Positions 1 to 6,823 of a stretch of DNA of 8,261 nt are shown one piece after another. How positions within the stretch are numbered: position 1 is the first letter of the stretch; each line of letters begins with the position of its first letter. The notes below the pieces were generated by a model that saw nothing but the letters and a program-made list of their open reading frames with translations, ran no database searches and had not been told where the DNA came from. The translations under genes were made by a program, and so were the position numbers. The DNA comes from Eubacteriales Family XIII. Incertae Sedis bacterium (GTDB lineage Bacteria; Bacillota; Clostridia; Peptostreptococcales; Anaerovoracaceae), in contig JAISZM010000009.1 in assembly GCA_031269205.1 (NCBI GenBank), forward strand, positions 1 through 8,261. Reading direction: 5' to 3'.

Positions 1-1233
1 TGTGCGCGTCAGCCCCGACGAGGCGTCGTACGTGAACAGCGGGTTCAGTTCGACCTCCCCGTCCTTCATGCCCGCGATCTCCGCTATCTCGAGCACGGTT
101 CGCGAGCCGCCCGGCAGTCTGCCGAGATGCACCATGATGTCGATGCCCTCGGTTATCTGCCGCCGGATGGCCGCAACGGGAAAATCCGCCGCCTGCAGGA
201 ACATCGCCTCAAGGCGATATAACATGCCGCGCGGCGAATTGCCGTGCCCCGTGCTGAGACTCCCCGCGTGCCCCGTGTTCATCGCCTGCACCATGTCGAG
301 CACCTCCTCGCCGCGCACCTCGCCGACGATGATCCTGTTCGGCCGCATACGGAGACTCGCCCTGATGAGCTGCCGCATGTTCACCTCGCCCTTCTCCTGC
401 GCGTTCGCGCCGCGGCACTCCATGCGCACGAGGTTGGCGATGCCCCGTATCTGCAGCTCCGCCGAGTCTTCGATGGTGATGATCCGCTCGTCCCCCGGTA
501 TAAAACCGGCAAGCGCGTTGAGGAAGGTGGTCTTGCCTGAACTCGTCCCCCCGCTGATGAAGATGTTGTAGGCGCACTCGACGAGCGTCGCGAGAAAATC
601 CGCCGCCTCCTTGGTGACGGAACCGAAGCGGAGCAGGTCGCCCATCGTGATGCCCGTTTCGGGGAAGCGCCTGACCGTCAGGATCGGTCCATTCAGCGCC
701 ACGTTCTTGTTGACGGCGTTGACGCGCGAGCCGTCTTCGAGGCGCGCGTCCAGTATCGGCGACAACTCATTTATCTCCCGGTGGACGCGCGCGGCGATGC
801 GGCGTATCAGCTCATCGAGTTCCTCCACGCTGTCAAACCTCATATCGACGCGCTCGATGCGTCCGCTCTTCTCGACGAACACGTCATGCACGCCGTTCAC
901 CATGATTTCCGAAACCTGCGGATCATCCGCCAAAGGCTGCAGTATGCCGAGTTCCCGCCGAGTGCGGCAGAACGCCGTATCGGCCGCCCTTATCCGGTCG
1001 CGTATGGTGAGCCCCCTGCACGACCGACCATGAACCGCCTCATCCTCCACATGATTCATGATCTCTCCGTCGTCCACGTTCCCGCCGCACGAGCGGATAT
1101 ACGCCCGCACATCCGACGTCAGCTCCGTGACCGCCTCATGATACCGATCCACAGGCGAGTCCAGGGACGGCAAACTGCCCCATCCCGCAGCGCTTTCAAC
1201 AGAATTTTCGATAACATTTGATAGACCGTTCAT
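1..1233 (-). CDS. cpaF: CpaF/TadA-type secretion ATPase of a Tad pilus (3' end cut by window)
   Basis: I translated this frame by hand: 411 codons run without a stop from an ATG at 1233 to the left edge, so only the C-terminal end is missing. CpaF is the hexameric cytoplasmic ATPase that drives Tad/Flp pilus assembly at the inner face of the membrane. Seen in the sequence: an N-terminal helical domain; the family segment LADDPQVSEIMVNG (101-114); DARLEDGSRVNAV (162-174); Walker A GGTSSGKT (228-235, Lys234); the Asp box ITIEDSAEL (252-260); Walker B RIIVGEVRGEE (300-310, Glu305); and the His box TGHAGSLSTGH (320-330). The start follows the cpaE stop by 23 nt and has GGTGAG about 6 nt upstream, so it is probably cotranscribed with cpaE. 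All catalytic motifs are intact. The first 70 residues or so are poorly conserved in the family. TadB/TadC platform genes would be expected next, outside the window. Confidence 0.95.
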   Translation of the reverse strand, partial: MNGLSNVIENSVESAAGWGSLPSLDSPVDRYHEAVTELTSDVRAYIRSCGGNVDDGEIMNHVEDEAVHGRSCRGLTIRDRIRAADTAFCRTRRELGILQPLADDPQVSEIMVNGVHDVFVEKSGRIERVDMRFDSVEELDELIRRIAARVHREINELSPILDARLEDGSRVNAVNKNVALNGPILTVRRFPETGITMGDLLRFGSVTKEAADFLATLVECAYNIFISGGTSSGKTTFLNALAGFIPGDERIITIEDSAELQIRGIANLVRMECRGANAQEKGEVNMRQLIRASLRMRPNRIIVGEVRGEEVLDMVQAMNTGHAGSLSTGHGNSPRGMLYRLEAMFLQAADFPVAAIRRQITEGIDIMVHLGRLPGGSRTVLEIAEIAGMKDGEVELNPLFTYDASSGLTRT

Positions 1234-1256
1234 GTATGCTCACCCGCGCCTTTCAC

Positions 1257-2447
1257 TCACGCCGCGTCCGTAAACACATCGCTCAAAGCGTCGTCAGAAG
1301 TCGATGCCGCTTCGTCATAGGCGCCGAGTACGATGTCCGCAAGCCGCTTCACTCCCGTACCGAAAGAGGTGGCGAGCGAGAGGGATACTCGCCCCGCATC
1401 CCGGTCGAAGGCGTACGGATCCTCGCATATATCCAGAAAATTGTCCTTTTTGTCCGCGGTGTCGTCGCGCCCGTCCCCGTAATCATCATCGGCGGCGGGC
1501 GTGCGGTTGAAGACGACGACGGTCCGCGACCTGTCCACGCCCAGCTCATCGGCGAGTGACAAGAGTGAAGCGCCGCCGTCGTCCGGCGAAACCTTCACAC
1601 CGCCGTGCCTCGCGACGAATACGGTAAACGAGGAACCTCCGATATACGCCGCGGCCGCGTCGCCGAACACGCCGCCCCAATCGGCTATAACCGCGTCGGG
1701 GGCCAACTCCTCCGTGACCTTCCCCATAAAACGTCCAAGCTCCGTGGCGTCAAGCTCGCGAAGCCGGTTCAAACCCGCGAAGGGAGGGAAACGCACAACC
1801 CCATAATCGTCGCGCGCCGTGTAGAGCGCCGCGGAAACGGTCGCGCCGTCTCCGTTTTCCTTCTCCCTGAGAAACGCGAACAGAAATCCCGACATATCCC
1901 CGCGCGCGGCGACGCGCCCGCTCATACCGAGAAGCGGGGATTCGACCGTCTCAAAACTCAGATACAGGACCTTTTTCCCACGATAGGCGGACAATTCGGC
2001 GGCAAGTCCGAGGGCAAGACTGCTCGCGCCCGCGCCACCGTCGACGCCTACGAAGGAAATGAAGTTCGAAGCCCCGCGGATGCCAGCGGCGCAGGAAAAA
2101 TTTCCTGCGCCGCGAGCGGCTGCGTAAGCGGCCTTGACTTCCGAGCATATCCGTGAGCAACCCGCGTATTTGTCCACCAGAACAGGCTCCGCGTCGCCCC
2201 CGGCGCTGATACGCAGGACAGCCGAACCGCCGGGCGCGCCGCGGCGCGCATCGGCGGCCGCGTCACAAGGCAGATCCTCACAATCCTCGTCGACGATGAG
2301 CACACCGTCGTCCGGCGCCGCTTCCGGCGCTGCGCCCTCCAGGACGTTGACGGCAAACCCGCGCTGGGTAGCCGCAACGGCCTCCGTAAAAGCCGCGGCG
2401 TATTCTCTGTCATCGGTAACAAACGTCAATCGCATAATCTGCTTCAT
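1257..2447 (-). CDS. cpaE: CpaE-like MinD/ParA-family ATPase of the Tad pilus, degenerate P-loop
   Basis: This 396-residue protein precedes cpaF, as CpaE/TadZ does in Tad loci, where it helps place the pilus machine. Residues about 5-110 look like a receiver-type pseudo-domain (strand with VLIVDED near 49-55, then VLVDKY near 89-94). Residues about 130-396 form a MinD/ParA-like ATPase domain. Its P-loop reads GVDGGAGASS (134-143), so both lysines of the usual KGGxGKT motif are replaced. A Walker B-like strand, DAVIADWGG, lies near 251-259. An acidic Asp-rich stretch (residues about 319-335) sits just before the C-terminal part. The start chosen is the ATG at 2447, because an exact consensus promoter lies immediately upstream and its predicted transcription start is this A. 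An ATG at 2435 is the alternative. A TTG at 2483 is excluded because it is part of the -35 box. Actinobacterial Ssd-type proteins have similar lysine-free loops, as far as I recall. Confidence 0.85.
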   Translation of the reverse strand: MKQIMRLTFVTDDREYAAAFTEAVAATQRGFAVNVLEGAAPEAAPDDGVLIVDEDCEDLPCDAAADARRGAPGGSAVLRISAGGDAEPVLVDKYAGCSRICSEVKAAYAAARGAGNFSCAAGIRGASNFISFVGVDGGAGASSLALGLAAELSAYRGKKVLYLSFETVESPLLGMSGRVAARGDMSGFLFAFLREKENGDGATVSAALYTARDDYGVVRFPPFAGLNRLRELDATELGRFMGKVTEELAPDAVIADWGGVFGDAAAAYIGGSSFTVFVARHGGVKVSPDDGGASLLSLADELGVDRSRTVVVFNRTPAADDDYGDGRDDTADKKDNFLDICEDPYAFDRDAGRVSLSLATSFGTGVKRLADIVLGAYDEAASTSDDALSDVFTDAA

Positions 2448-2454
2448 GGCGCAT

Positions 2455-2483
2455 ATTATACATGACTTTCCTTTTTGTGTCAA
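2455..2483 (-). promoter_or_regulatory. Exact-consensus sigma70/sigmaA promoter of cpaE-cpaF
   Basis: On the minus strand TTGACA (2483-2478) and TATAAT (2460-2455) are separated by exactly 17 nt. Seven nt after the -10 box comes the A of the ATG at 2447, which is the best-placed purine for transcription initiation. The stretch upstream of the -35 box (about 2484-2514) is strongly A/T-rich, with a 7-T run, and could act as an UP element. It therefore serves a strong, housekeeping-sigma-type promoter that starts the Tad unit. Confidence 0.9.
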
Positions 2484-2504
2484 TATATCAAATCTAATCT
2501 ATTG

Positions 2505-2552
2505 AAAAAAATTTGCAGAATTTTTGCGGAAGCCCAGTTCCCTCTTCACCGC
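2505..2552 (-). terminator. Possible weak terminator after the ligase gene
   Basis: Directly after the ligase stop codon the minus strand can form a bulged GC-rich hairpin (GCG plus GAAG pairing with CTTC plus CGC, 2552-2526). It is followed by an all-A/T stem, AAAAATT-CTGCA-AATTTTT, which runs into further Ts (2525-2505). Neither part is a textbook terminator because the GC stem and the U run are about a dozen nt apart. The same A/T tract may instead be an upstream promoter element for cpaE. Confidence 0.3.
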
Positions 2553-3959
2553 TCACAACGCGGCGTAGTCGCGGACGACGTTCTCTACGGATTCCCCCGC
2601 GTCCGTTCGGGCCAAGAGTTCGCGCGCGGGATTCGTCAGGCGTTCCGCCCGCTCGTACAGCGGCAGAAGCTCCACCTCCTCGCCGAGGCCGCGCTCCCTG
2701 AGTCCGGCCGACGCGAGGTCGAGTACGCGAATCAGCAGCCCTCGCAGCGCCTTCGCGTCGGCAAAGACGGGCAACTCGCGCCGTATGAAAAGTTTGCGCA
2801 GTTCCGCCGCGCCGTAACCGTGGTGATACATCGCCCTGTCGCTTTCGAACAGTTCACACAGCTCGTCCGTGTGCCCGAGCAGCCCGAGATGAAAGGCAGC
2901 TACCGAGAACGCGTCTCTGACGGGCTGGCAGCAGACGCTCCGAAATTCTATCGTACCCCTGAACGTCAGATCCTCGAGTTTGAACGAGCGGAGATATTTC
3001 AGGTCGTCGCTCTTCGGCGCAAAGACGATGTCGCGGTACGTGTCGGTCTCCGCGTCGAAATATTCGCCGTATACCTGACGGCGTTCGAAGTATTCCACGA
3101 TGTTCACGGGTTCGAAATTGATATACTTCCCCTCCTTCTCCGTGCAGTAGATGCTTGTGGACGCGATGTACTCGAGCAGTTCGTCCACCGTCTCGGGGAT
3201 CGGTTCGTACATACCGATATTGTGCGGGTTGATGCCGTGCGTGCTGTTTTCCCACAGCATGTCGCGCGCGCACAGGAGCGCCTCGTTCTCCCCGGTAAGC
3301 ACGGAATTCGAAAACAACAGACCCTTTACGGGTTCAAGCAGTGAAAAAGCCCGGATCGTTTCCACGAGGCGGTAATACTGCACGTCAAGCTGTACCTGCG
3401 ACGCGCTCGAGAACATCCCGTAGTCCGGGTAGGGGTGAAAGAACATCGGTATGCGGTCGCGGTATTTCGTATACTGCGAAAGGTGGTGAAACAGCATCCG
3501 GTATCTGCCGTTGGGTATCGGGACGAGGTTGTTGCGGTCACGGTAGGGGTTGACGCCGAGACCGGTGAGCGTGTGTCCGCTCTCCGCCAACGTCTTTTGA
3601 ATAAAAGTGTAATAGGCCGTGAACCGCTCTTTGATTTTTCGCAGTTCCGCCTCCTTCCCGAACGAGAGCTCCAGGTTGTTGTACGAGCAGTCGTATGACA
3701 GGATGTCGTCGTTATCGAACCGTACAAGCGAACAGATCTCCTTATCCGCGTCTATGACCGCCGTATAAAACCCGAATTCGGCCTTGAAGCGTCTCGTGAG
3801 GTCGTGGACGACGCCGAAATCGACCGGTCCCCGGGAGAGGTTCAAGACGGGGAACTCTATTTCAACCCCGATGAAAACCTCGTCCTTACCGATAGTAGGG
3901 GCGATGTACTTCCCGTACAGCATCTCCCGCACTTCCTCACGCGTAAAAATATCCGCCAT
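2553..3959 (-). CDS. GCS2-family glutamate-cysteine ligase-like enzyme
   Basis: The 468-residue protein resembles the GCS2 group (EgtA, plant-type GshA, YbdK), whose members use ATP to join the gamma-carboxyl of glutamate to an amine such as that of cysteine. Seen: FIGVEIEFPVLN (29-40) with the paired metal-binding-type glutamates Glu33 and Glu35; YDCSYNNLELSFG (89-101), where EgtA-type enzymes carry a Gly-Gly-Gln-x-Glu motif; GVNP (135-138); SSASQVQLDV (184-193); NFEPVNI (281-287); and RGTIEFRSVCCQP (334-346). There is no fused ATP-grasp domain, so it is not a GshAB, and no glutathione synthetase is present. The ATG has AGAAGG about 9 nt upstream. It lies 84 bp after the class II amidotransferase and probably shares its promoter. 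Family membership is well supported; the amine substrate (cysteine or something else) is not determined. Confidence 0.85.
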   Translation of the reverse strand: MADIFTREEVREMLYGKYIAPTIGKDEVFIGVEIEFPVLNLSRGPVDFGVVHDLTRRFKAEFGFYTAVIDADKEICSLVRFDNDDILSYDCSYNNLELSFGKEAELRKIKERFTAYYTFIQKTLAESGHTLTGLGVNPYRDRNNLVPIPNGRYRMLFHHLSQYTKYRDRIPMFFHPYPDYGMFSSASQVQLDVQYYRLVETIRAFSLLEPVKGLLFSNSVLTGENEALLCARDMLWENSTHGINPHNIGMYEPIPETVDELLEYIASTSIYCTEKEGKYINFEPVNIVEYFERRQVYGEYFDAETDTYRDIVFAPKSDDLKYLRSFKLEDLTFRGTIEFRSVCCQPVRDAFSVAAFHLGLLGHTDELCELFESDRAMYHHGYGAAELRKLFIRRELPVFADAKALRGLLIRVLDLASAGLRERGLGEEVELLPLYERAERLTNPARELLARTDAGESVENVVRDYAAL

Positions 3960-4043
3960 TTGCCACGCCCTTCTTCACTTATCACCTCTCTTATCGGCCG
4001 CGCCGGTCAGGGCAAGCGGCAGCGCGCTGTGTCGCACCGCTCC

Positions 4044-4853
4044 TCACAGAGCCGAAAAACCCCGGTACATCTGCCTGATATCCTCGTCGGTCTCGAAATA
4101 TTCGTCTTCGTGCGACGAGCCTTCGAACACTTTCTCTCCGTCGCGGTACGCCATCACCGTGTTGAGCCTGACGGGAATCCAGTTCCTTCGGTCGAGCGGC
4201 GCGGTCGAAAAATATCTCGTACCGCCTTCCTCCGACTCGTACAGAAAGTCGTTCTTTCCCGCGTCGCCGAGCATCCGGCTTCCGTTTCGCGAATTCGCGT
4301 GTACGTACAGGAGCTCGCCATCATAGAGGATGATGTTCAATTTGTTTCCATCGGCCATCGCCTTCAACGCGCGCTCGACGACGTCAAAGCGATCCGCCGC
4401 GCTCAGAGCGCCCTTCCGTTCAGCTATCTTCCGGTCTATGCGGTCGACGATATAAAGAAGCAGACGCTCGGTATCGGTCGATCCGCTCTGCCGATAAAAA
4501 AATTCGTTGAGTCCGTCGAAATCAAAGATCGTGCCGTTGTGAATCACGTGCCAGCTCTTCCCCGTGAGGTCGGTCGCCGACAGCGGATGCGCGTTCTCCG
4601 GCTCGACTTCTCCGACCGTGGCGTAACGAATGTGGAAGATGGCGTTCTGCACGTAAAATGGAGTGGCGAGCAAGCTGTCTAGGTACTCGCTGTCGTAGGC
4701 CGGCTCCGCCTCTTTTTTTATAATATCCTTACCGCCCGTAAAATCGGCGTAACCCCAACCGTGCCGGTGGATGTAGCTGCCTTTATAGAAGTCGCGAACG
4801 ACGTTATTGACCCGTATAGGGCCTTTCCCCGTCACAGCAAACAAGCGACACAT
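4044..4853 (-). CDS. Class II glutamine amidotransferase (EgtC/YafJ-like N-terminal nucleophile hydrolase)
   Basis: This is a 269-residue protein starting MCRLFAV, so Cys2 becomes the N-terminal nucleophile after Met removal. That fixes the start at the ATG at 4853 rather than the TTG at 4922, which would bury the cysteine behind 23 residues. The glutaminase-site motifs are all present: HRHGWGY (29-35), HIRYATVGE (74-82, Arg76), HNGTI (105-109, Asn106-Gly107) and STDTE (125-129, Asp127). No synthase domain follows, so it should hydrolyse a gamma-glutamyl amide or supply ammonia to a partner. EgtC and YafJ share this stand-alone layout, and EgtC removes glutamate added by EgtA. A GCS2-family ligase is the next gene, which favours a gamma-glutamyl hydrolase role. 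GGGGT lies 6 nt before the ATG. It is the first gene of its unit, after a leader of about 130 nt. Confidence 0.9.
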   Translation of the reverse strand: MCRLFAVTGKGPIRVNNVVRDFYKGSYIHRHGWGYADFTGGKDIIKKEAEPAYDSEYLDSLLATPFYVQNAIFHIRYATVGEVEPENAHPLSATDLTGKSWHVIHNGTIFDFDGLNEFFYRQSGSTDTERLLLYIVDRIDRKIAERKGALSAADRFDVVERALKAMADGNKLNIILYDGELLYVHANSRNGSRMLGDAGKNDFLYESEEGGTRYFSTAPLDRRNWIPVRLNTVMAYRDGEKVFEGSSHEDEYFETDEDIRQMYRGFSAL

Positions 4854-4984
4854 TTCGTTACCCCACGTTCTTCCTTTCACAACGCCGCACCGTCGTGCTA
4901 TCGTTCCACCGATCAAACACAAACGCTATCAGCAGACTCGCGCCCCTGTCCTTAATCGAGTCGTGCTAATTATATAGTTTATCT
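4854..4984 (-). promoter_or_regulatory. Structured 5' leader of the amidotransferase-ligase unit
   Basis: Between the predicted transcription start (about 4983-4984) and the ATG lies a leader of roughly 130 nt. Near its 5' end, TTAGCA-C-GACTCG (4969-4957) pairs with CGAGTC-TGCTGA (4940-4929): 12 base pairs including one G-U, one bulged C and a 16-nt loop rich in purines (AAGGACAGGGG). The 9-mer TAGCACGAC occurs in the 5' arm (4968-4960) and again downstream (4900-4892). The second copy could pair with the same 3' arm in place of the first. A short GCAC/GTGC hairpin overlaps the second copy. I do not recognise a known riboswitch class. Confidence 0.5.
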
Positions 4985-4990
4985 ATATGT

Positions 4991-5019
4991 ATTATATGTG
5001 TCTTGTTGCGTCTTGTCAA
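4991..5019 (-). promoter_or_regulatory. Exact-consensus sigma70/sigmaA promoter of the amidotransferase-ligase unit
   Basis: The minus strand has TTGACA (5019-5014), a 17-nt spacer and TATAAT (4996-4991), all matching consensus. Transcription should begin near 4983-4984, giving a leader of about 130 nt before the amidotransferase ATG. No gene on either strand lies between it and the amidohydrolase stop, so it is assigned to the amidotransferase and the ligase behind it. Confidence 0.9.
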
Positions 5020-5027
5020 CCGTTGAC
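5015..5027. promoter_or_regulatory. Palindrome over the -35 box, candidate operator
   Basis: GTCAAC-C-GTTGAC is a perfect 6-bp inverted repeat with a single central base, and its left half overlaps five of the six bases of the -35 element. A DNA-binding dimer here would block RNA polymerase. A second short dyad, CACTG-TT-CAGTG (5047-5058), lies about 20 bp further upstream. No regulator gene is in the window, so the operator role is inferred from position and symmetry only. Confidence 0.4.
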
Positions 5028-5082
5028 GGGGATATCTGTAGTTTTTCACTGTTCAGTGGTTAAATCGAAACTATTCACAAGA

Positions 5083-6795
5083 TTATTGTGGATTTGACTC
5101 CGTTGCAGAAGGGATATACCGTATCCGCTCGCCGCCGAGATAAACCTGAACCACCTGGGTCGCAGCTATCTCCAACGGGTCTACCTCGAAGATGTCGCGG
5201 TCGAGAACGATGAAGTCGGCGAGTCGGCCGATCTTGATCGTGCCCTTGCGATCCTCCTCGTGCGTGCAGTAGGCGGCGTTGCGCGTGTAGAGAGACGCCG
5301 CTTCGAATACCGACAGCGCCTCCTCAGGGACGAATCCCTCCGGGGGTTCACCCGCAGCAGTCTTGCGTGTGACCGCAATCTGTATACCGAGCAGGGGGTC
5401 TGCCGTCTCAACGGGGGCGTCGGAGCCGCCGGTCAGCAGCAGGCCGTTGTCGATGAGCGTGCGGAACGCGAAGAGTCCCTTCTTGCGCTCGGGTCCTATG
5501 CGCTCGTCCGCGATGGTATACCAGTTGCGCACAAAGATCGGTTGCATGTCGAGTATGACGGGCAGTCTCTTCAGACGCTCGATCTGCTCCCTCCTCGTGA
5601 CGAGCTGCGTGTGGATGATACGAAAGCGCGGATATTGTCCCGAATACTTGCGGGCCGCGGCCGACCTAAAACCGTCCGGCTCGTCGTCGAGCGGACCTGA
5701 TGAGGCGACGCCCTCGTCGGAATACCCTGTCTCTTCCAGAACCTTTTCGATCGCGCCTATCACGATGTCAATGCCCCGGTCGCCTATCGCGTGTATAGCC
5801 ACATCGCACCCGAAGTAGTACGCCTCCTTCGCGACCTTGAATATCTCCTCCTGAGTGTTCACGACCAGCCCAACATTGCCGGGATCGTCGCTATACGGCT
5901 CAAACAGCGCCGCCGCGCGCGCGTTCAGCGAACCATCGCTGAACAGTTTTTTCGCTCCTATCCTGATCTTGTCGTTTCCAAACCCGGATACCGCCCGATA
6001 CGCTTCGTCGAGCGGGCCGGACGAATTGATCGTAACGCGAAGGGGCAGTTCACCTACTCTGTCAAGCTCGAAATACTCGTCGACGTACTCGAGGGGGTTG
6101 TCGGCGAGCGCGGAGAAGGCTTGAACGCTCGTGATGCCGCGCGCCGTGTAGTCGTGCATGTATTTGCGGAGCAGGGCCTGTCTGCCCTTCGTCGTCGTCA
6201 CATTCCGCTCCACCAGATCGGAGAAATACCGCGCGTACATATCCTCCCTGATGATCCCATTGGGCTCACCGTCGTCGAAAAACTCCACGAGGCCTTCGAT
6301 CTCAGGCTTGAAACCGCGGACGATCCCCCCACGCCGCAGTCCCTCACTGTTGACGATCTGTATATGAAGGCAGTAACTGAACAGGATGACGGGTCGTTCT
6401 TTCGATATCTCATCCAACTCATAGCGATTCGGGAACCTGCCCTCCGCTATATTCTCGATGTGAAGGTTTGCGCCGGTCAGCCATTCGCCATCGCTCTTCT
6501 CCGCGTAGTCCTTCATGATCTGTACGATCTCGGCGATGGATTGCGCACCGCCCAGCTCCGCGCGATCCTTGCGCTGGCAGTCCGAGATCAGATGGATGTG
6601 CGTGTCGGTGAAACCGGGCAGCACGGTCTTGCCCCCGAGATCCACGGTCTCACGCGTCGGGTATTTCAACGCCTCTTCCGCGTCGCCGACGAAGACGAAT
6701 TCCCCGCGGTAGACGACGGCGGCCTCGGCGCGCTCTCCAGGCTTCTCCATCGTATAGATATTGGCGTTGACGAATGTTTTATCCGCTCTTATCAT
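5083..6795 (-). CDS. YtcJ-like amidohydrolase family 3 metal-dependent hydrolase
   Basis: This 570-residue protein has the composite layout of YtcJ/NfdA-type amidohydrolases: an N-terminal beta segment with LGGKTVLPGFTDTHIHL (53-69; metal ligands His66 and His68), a TIM-barrel core, and a C-terminal strand region ending in KIGRLADFIVLDRD. Further family signatures are KLFSDGSLNARAA (283-295), AIHAIGDRGID (333-343, His335), RIIHTQ (392-397, His395) and GGSDAPV (456-462, Asp459). Such enzymes hydrolyse N-formyl, N-acyl or related amide bonds; the substrate cannot be read from the sequence. Between the His335 and His395 motifs is an acidic, loop-like stretch (about 358-390) that seems longer than usual, and RIIHTQ replaces the commoner RIEHAQ. 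The ATG has GGGGAT 9 nt upstream. It follows the TRAP permease by 91 bp on the same strand with no clear promoter of its own, so cotranscription is likely. Confidence 0.92.
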   Translation of the reverse strand: MIRADKTFVNANIYTMEKPGERAEAAVVYRGEFVFVGDAEEALKYPTRETVDLGGKTVLPGFTDTHIHLISDCQRKDRAELGGAQSIAEIVQIMKDYAEKSDGEWLTGANLHIENIAEGRFPNRYELDEISKERPVILFSYCLHIQIVNSEGLRRGGIVRGFKPEIEGLVEFFDDGEPNGIIREDMYARYFSDLVERNVTTTKGRQALLRKYMHDYTARGITSVQAFSALADNPLEYVDEYFELDRVGELPLRVTINSSGPLDEAYRAVSGFGNDKIRIGAKKLFSDGSLNARAAALFEPYSDDPGNVGLVVNTQEEIFKVAKEAYYFGCDVAIHAIGDRGIDIVIGAIEKVLEETGYSDEGVASSGPLDDEPDGFRSAAARKYSGQYPRFRIIHTQLVTRREQIERLKRLPVILDMQPIFVRNWYTIADERIGPERKKGLFAFRTLIDNGLLLTGGSDAPVETADPLLGIQIAVTRKTAAGEPPEGFVPEEALSVFEAASLYTRNAAYCTHEEDRKGTIKIGRLADFIVLDRDIFEVDPLEIAATQVVQVYLGGERIRYIPSATESNPQ

Positions 6796-6823
6796 TAATT
6801 TATCCCCATTCCACTTTGGTTTT

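Noticed and set aside
2448..2483. Upstream TTG start giving the CpaE-like protein 12 extra residues
   Set aside because: That TTG is the first three bases of the -35 box, and the extension spans the -10 box, so it would not be transcribed.
2475..3344. Plus-strand 289-codon frame opposite the ligase
   Set aside because: It is antisense to conserved GCS2 motifs and starts inside the cpaE promoter region; no family features.
4020..4029. Palindrome CAGCGCGCTG between the amidotransferase and ligase genes
   Set aside because: Short, GC-only symmetry is frequent in DNA of this composition; it can join a bulged stem with flanking AGCGG/CCGCT, but nothing shows a function.
3804..4682. Plus-strand 292-codon frame bridging the ligase and amidotransferase
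   Set aside because: It runs opposite two recognised genes and shows no domain; a shadow.
4854..4922. Upstream TTG start giving the amidotransferase 23 extra residues
   Set aside because: The catalytic cysteine must be residue 2; the extension would need processing that this stand-alone EgtC/YafJ-like group is not known to use.
5047..5058. CACTG-TT-CAGTG as a terminator for the amidohydrolase
   Set aside because: The stem is only 5 bp with an impossibly short loop (4 bp with a 4-nt loop in practice), and As rather than Ts follow it in the direction of transcription.
5076..5090. CACAA-GATTA-TTGTG inverted repeat over the amidohydrolase stop codon as a terminator
   Set aside because: A 5-bp A/T-rich stem with only a short, broken T stretch after it; too weak to call.
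5791..6798. A 335-codon open frame on the plus strand
   Set aside because: It lies wholly opposite the amidohydrolase, whose family motifs are clear; its translation shows no recognisable domain and is rich in Arg, Val and Asp as expected of an antisense shadow in GC-rich DNA.
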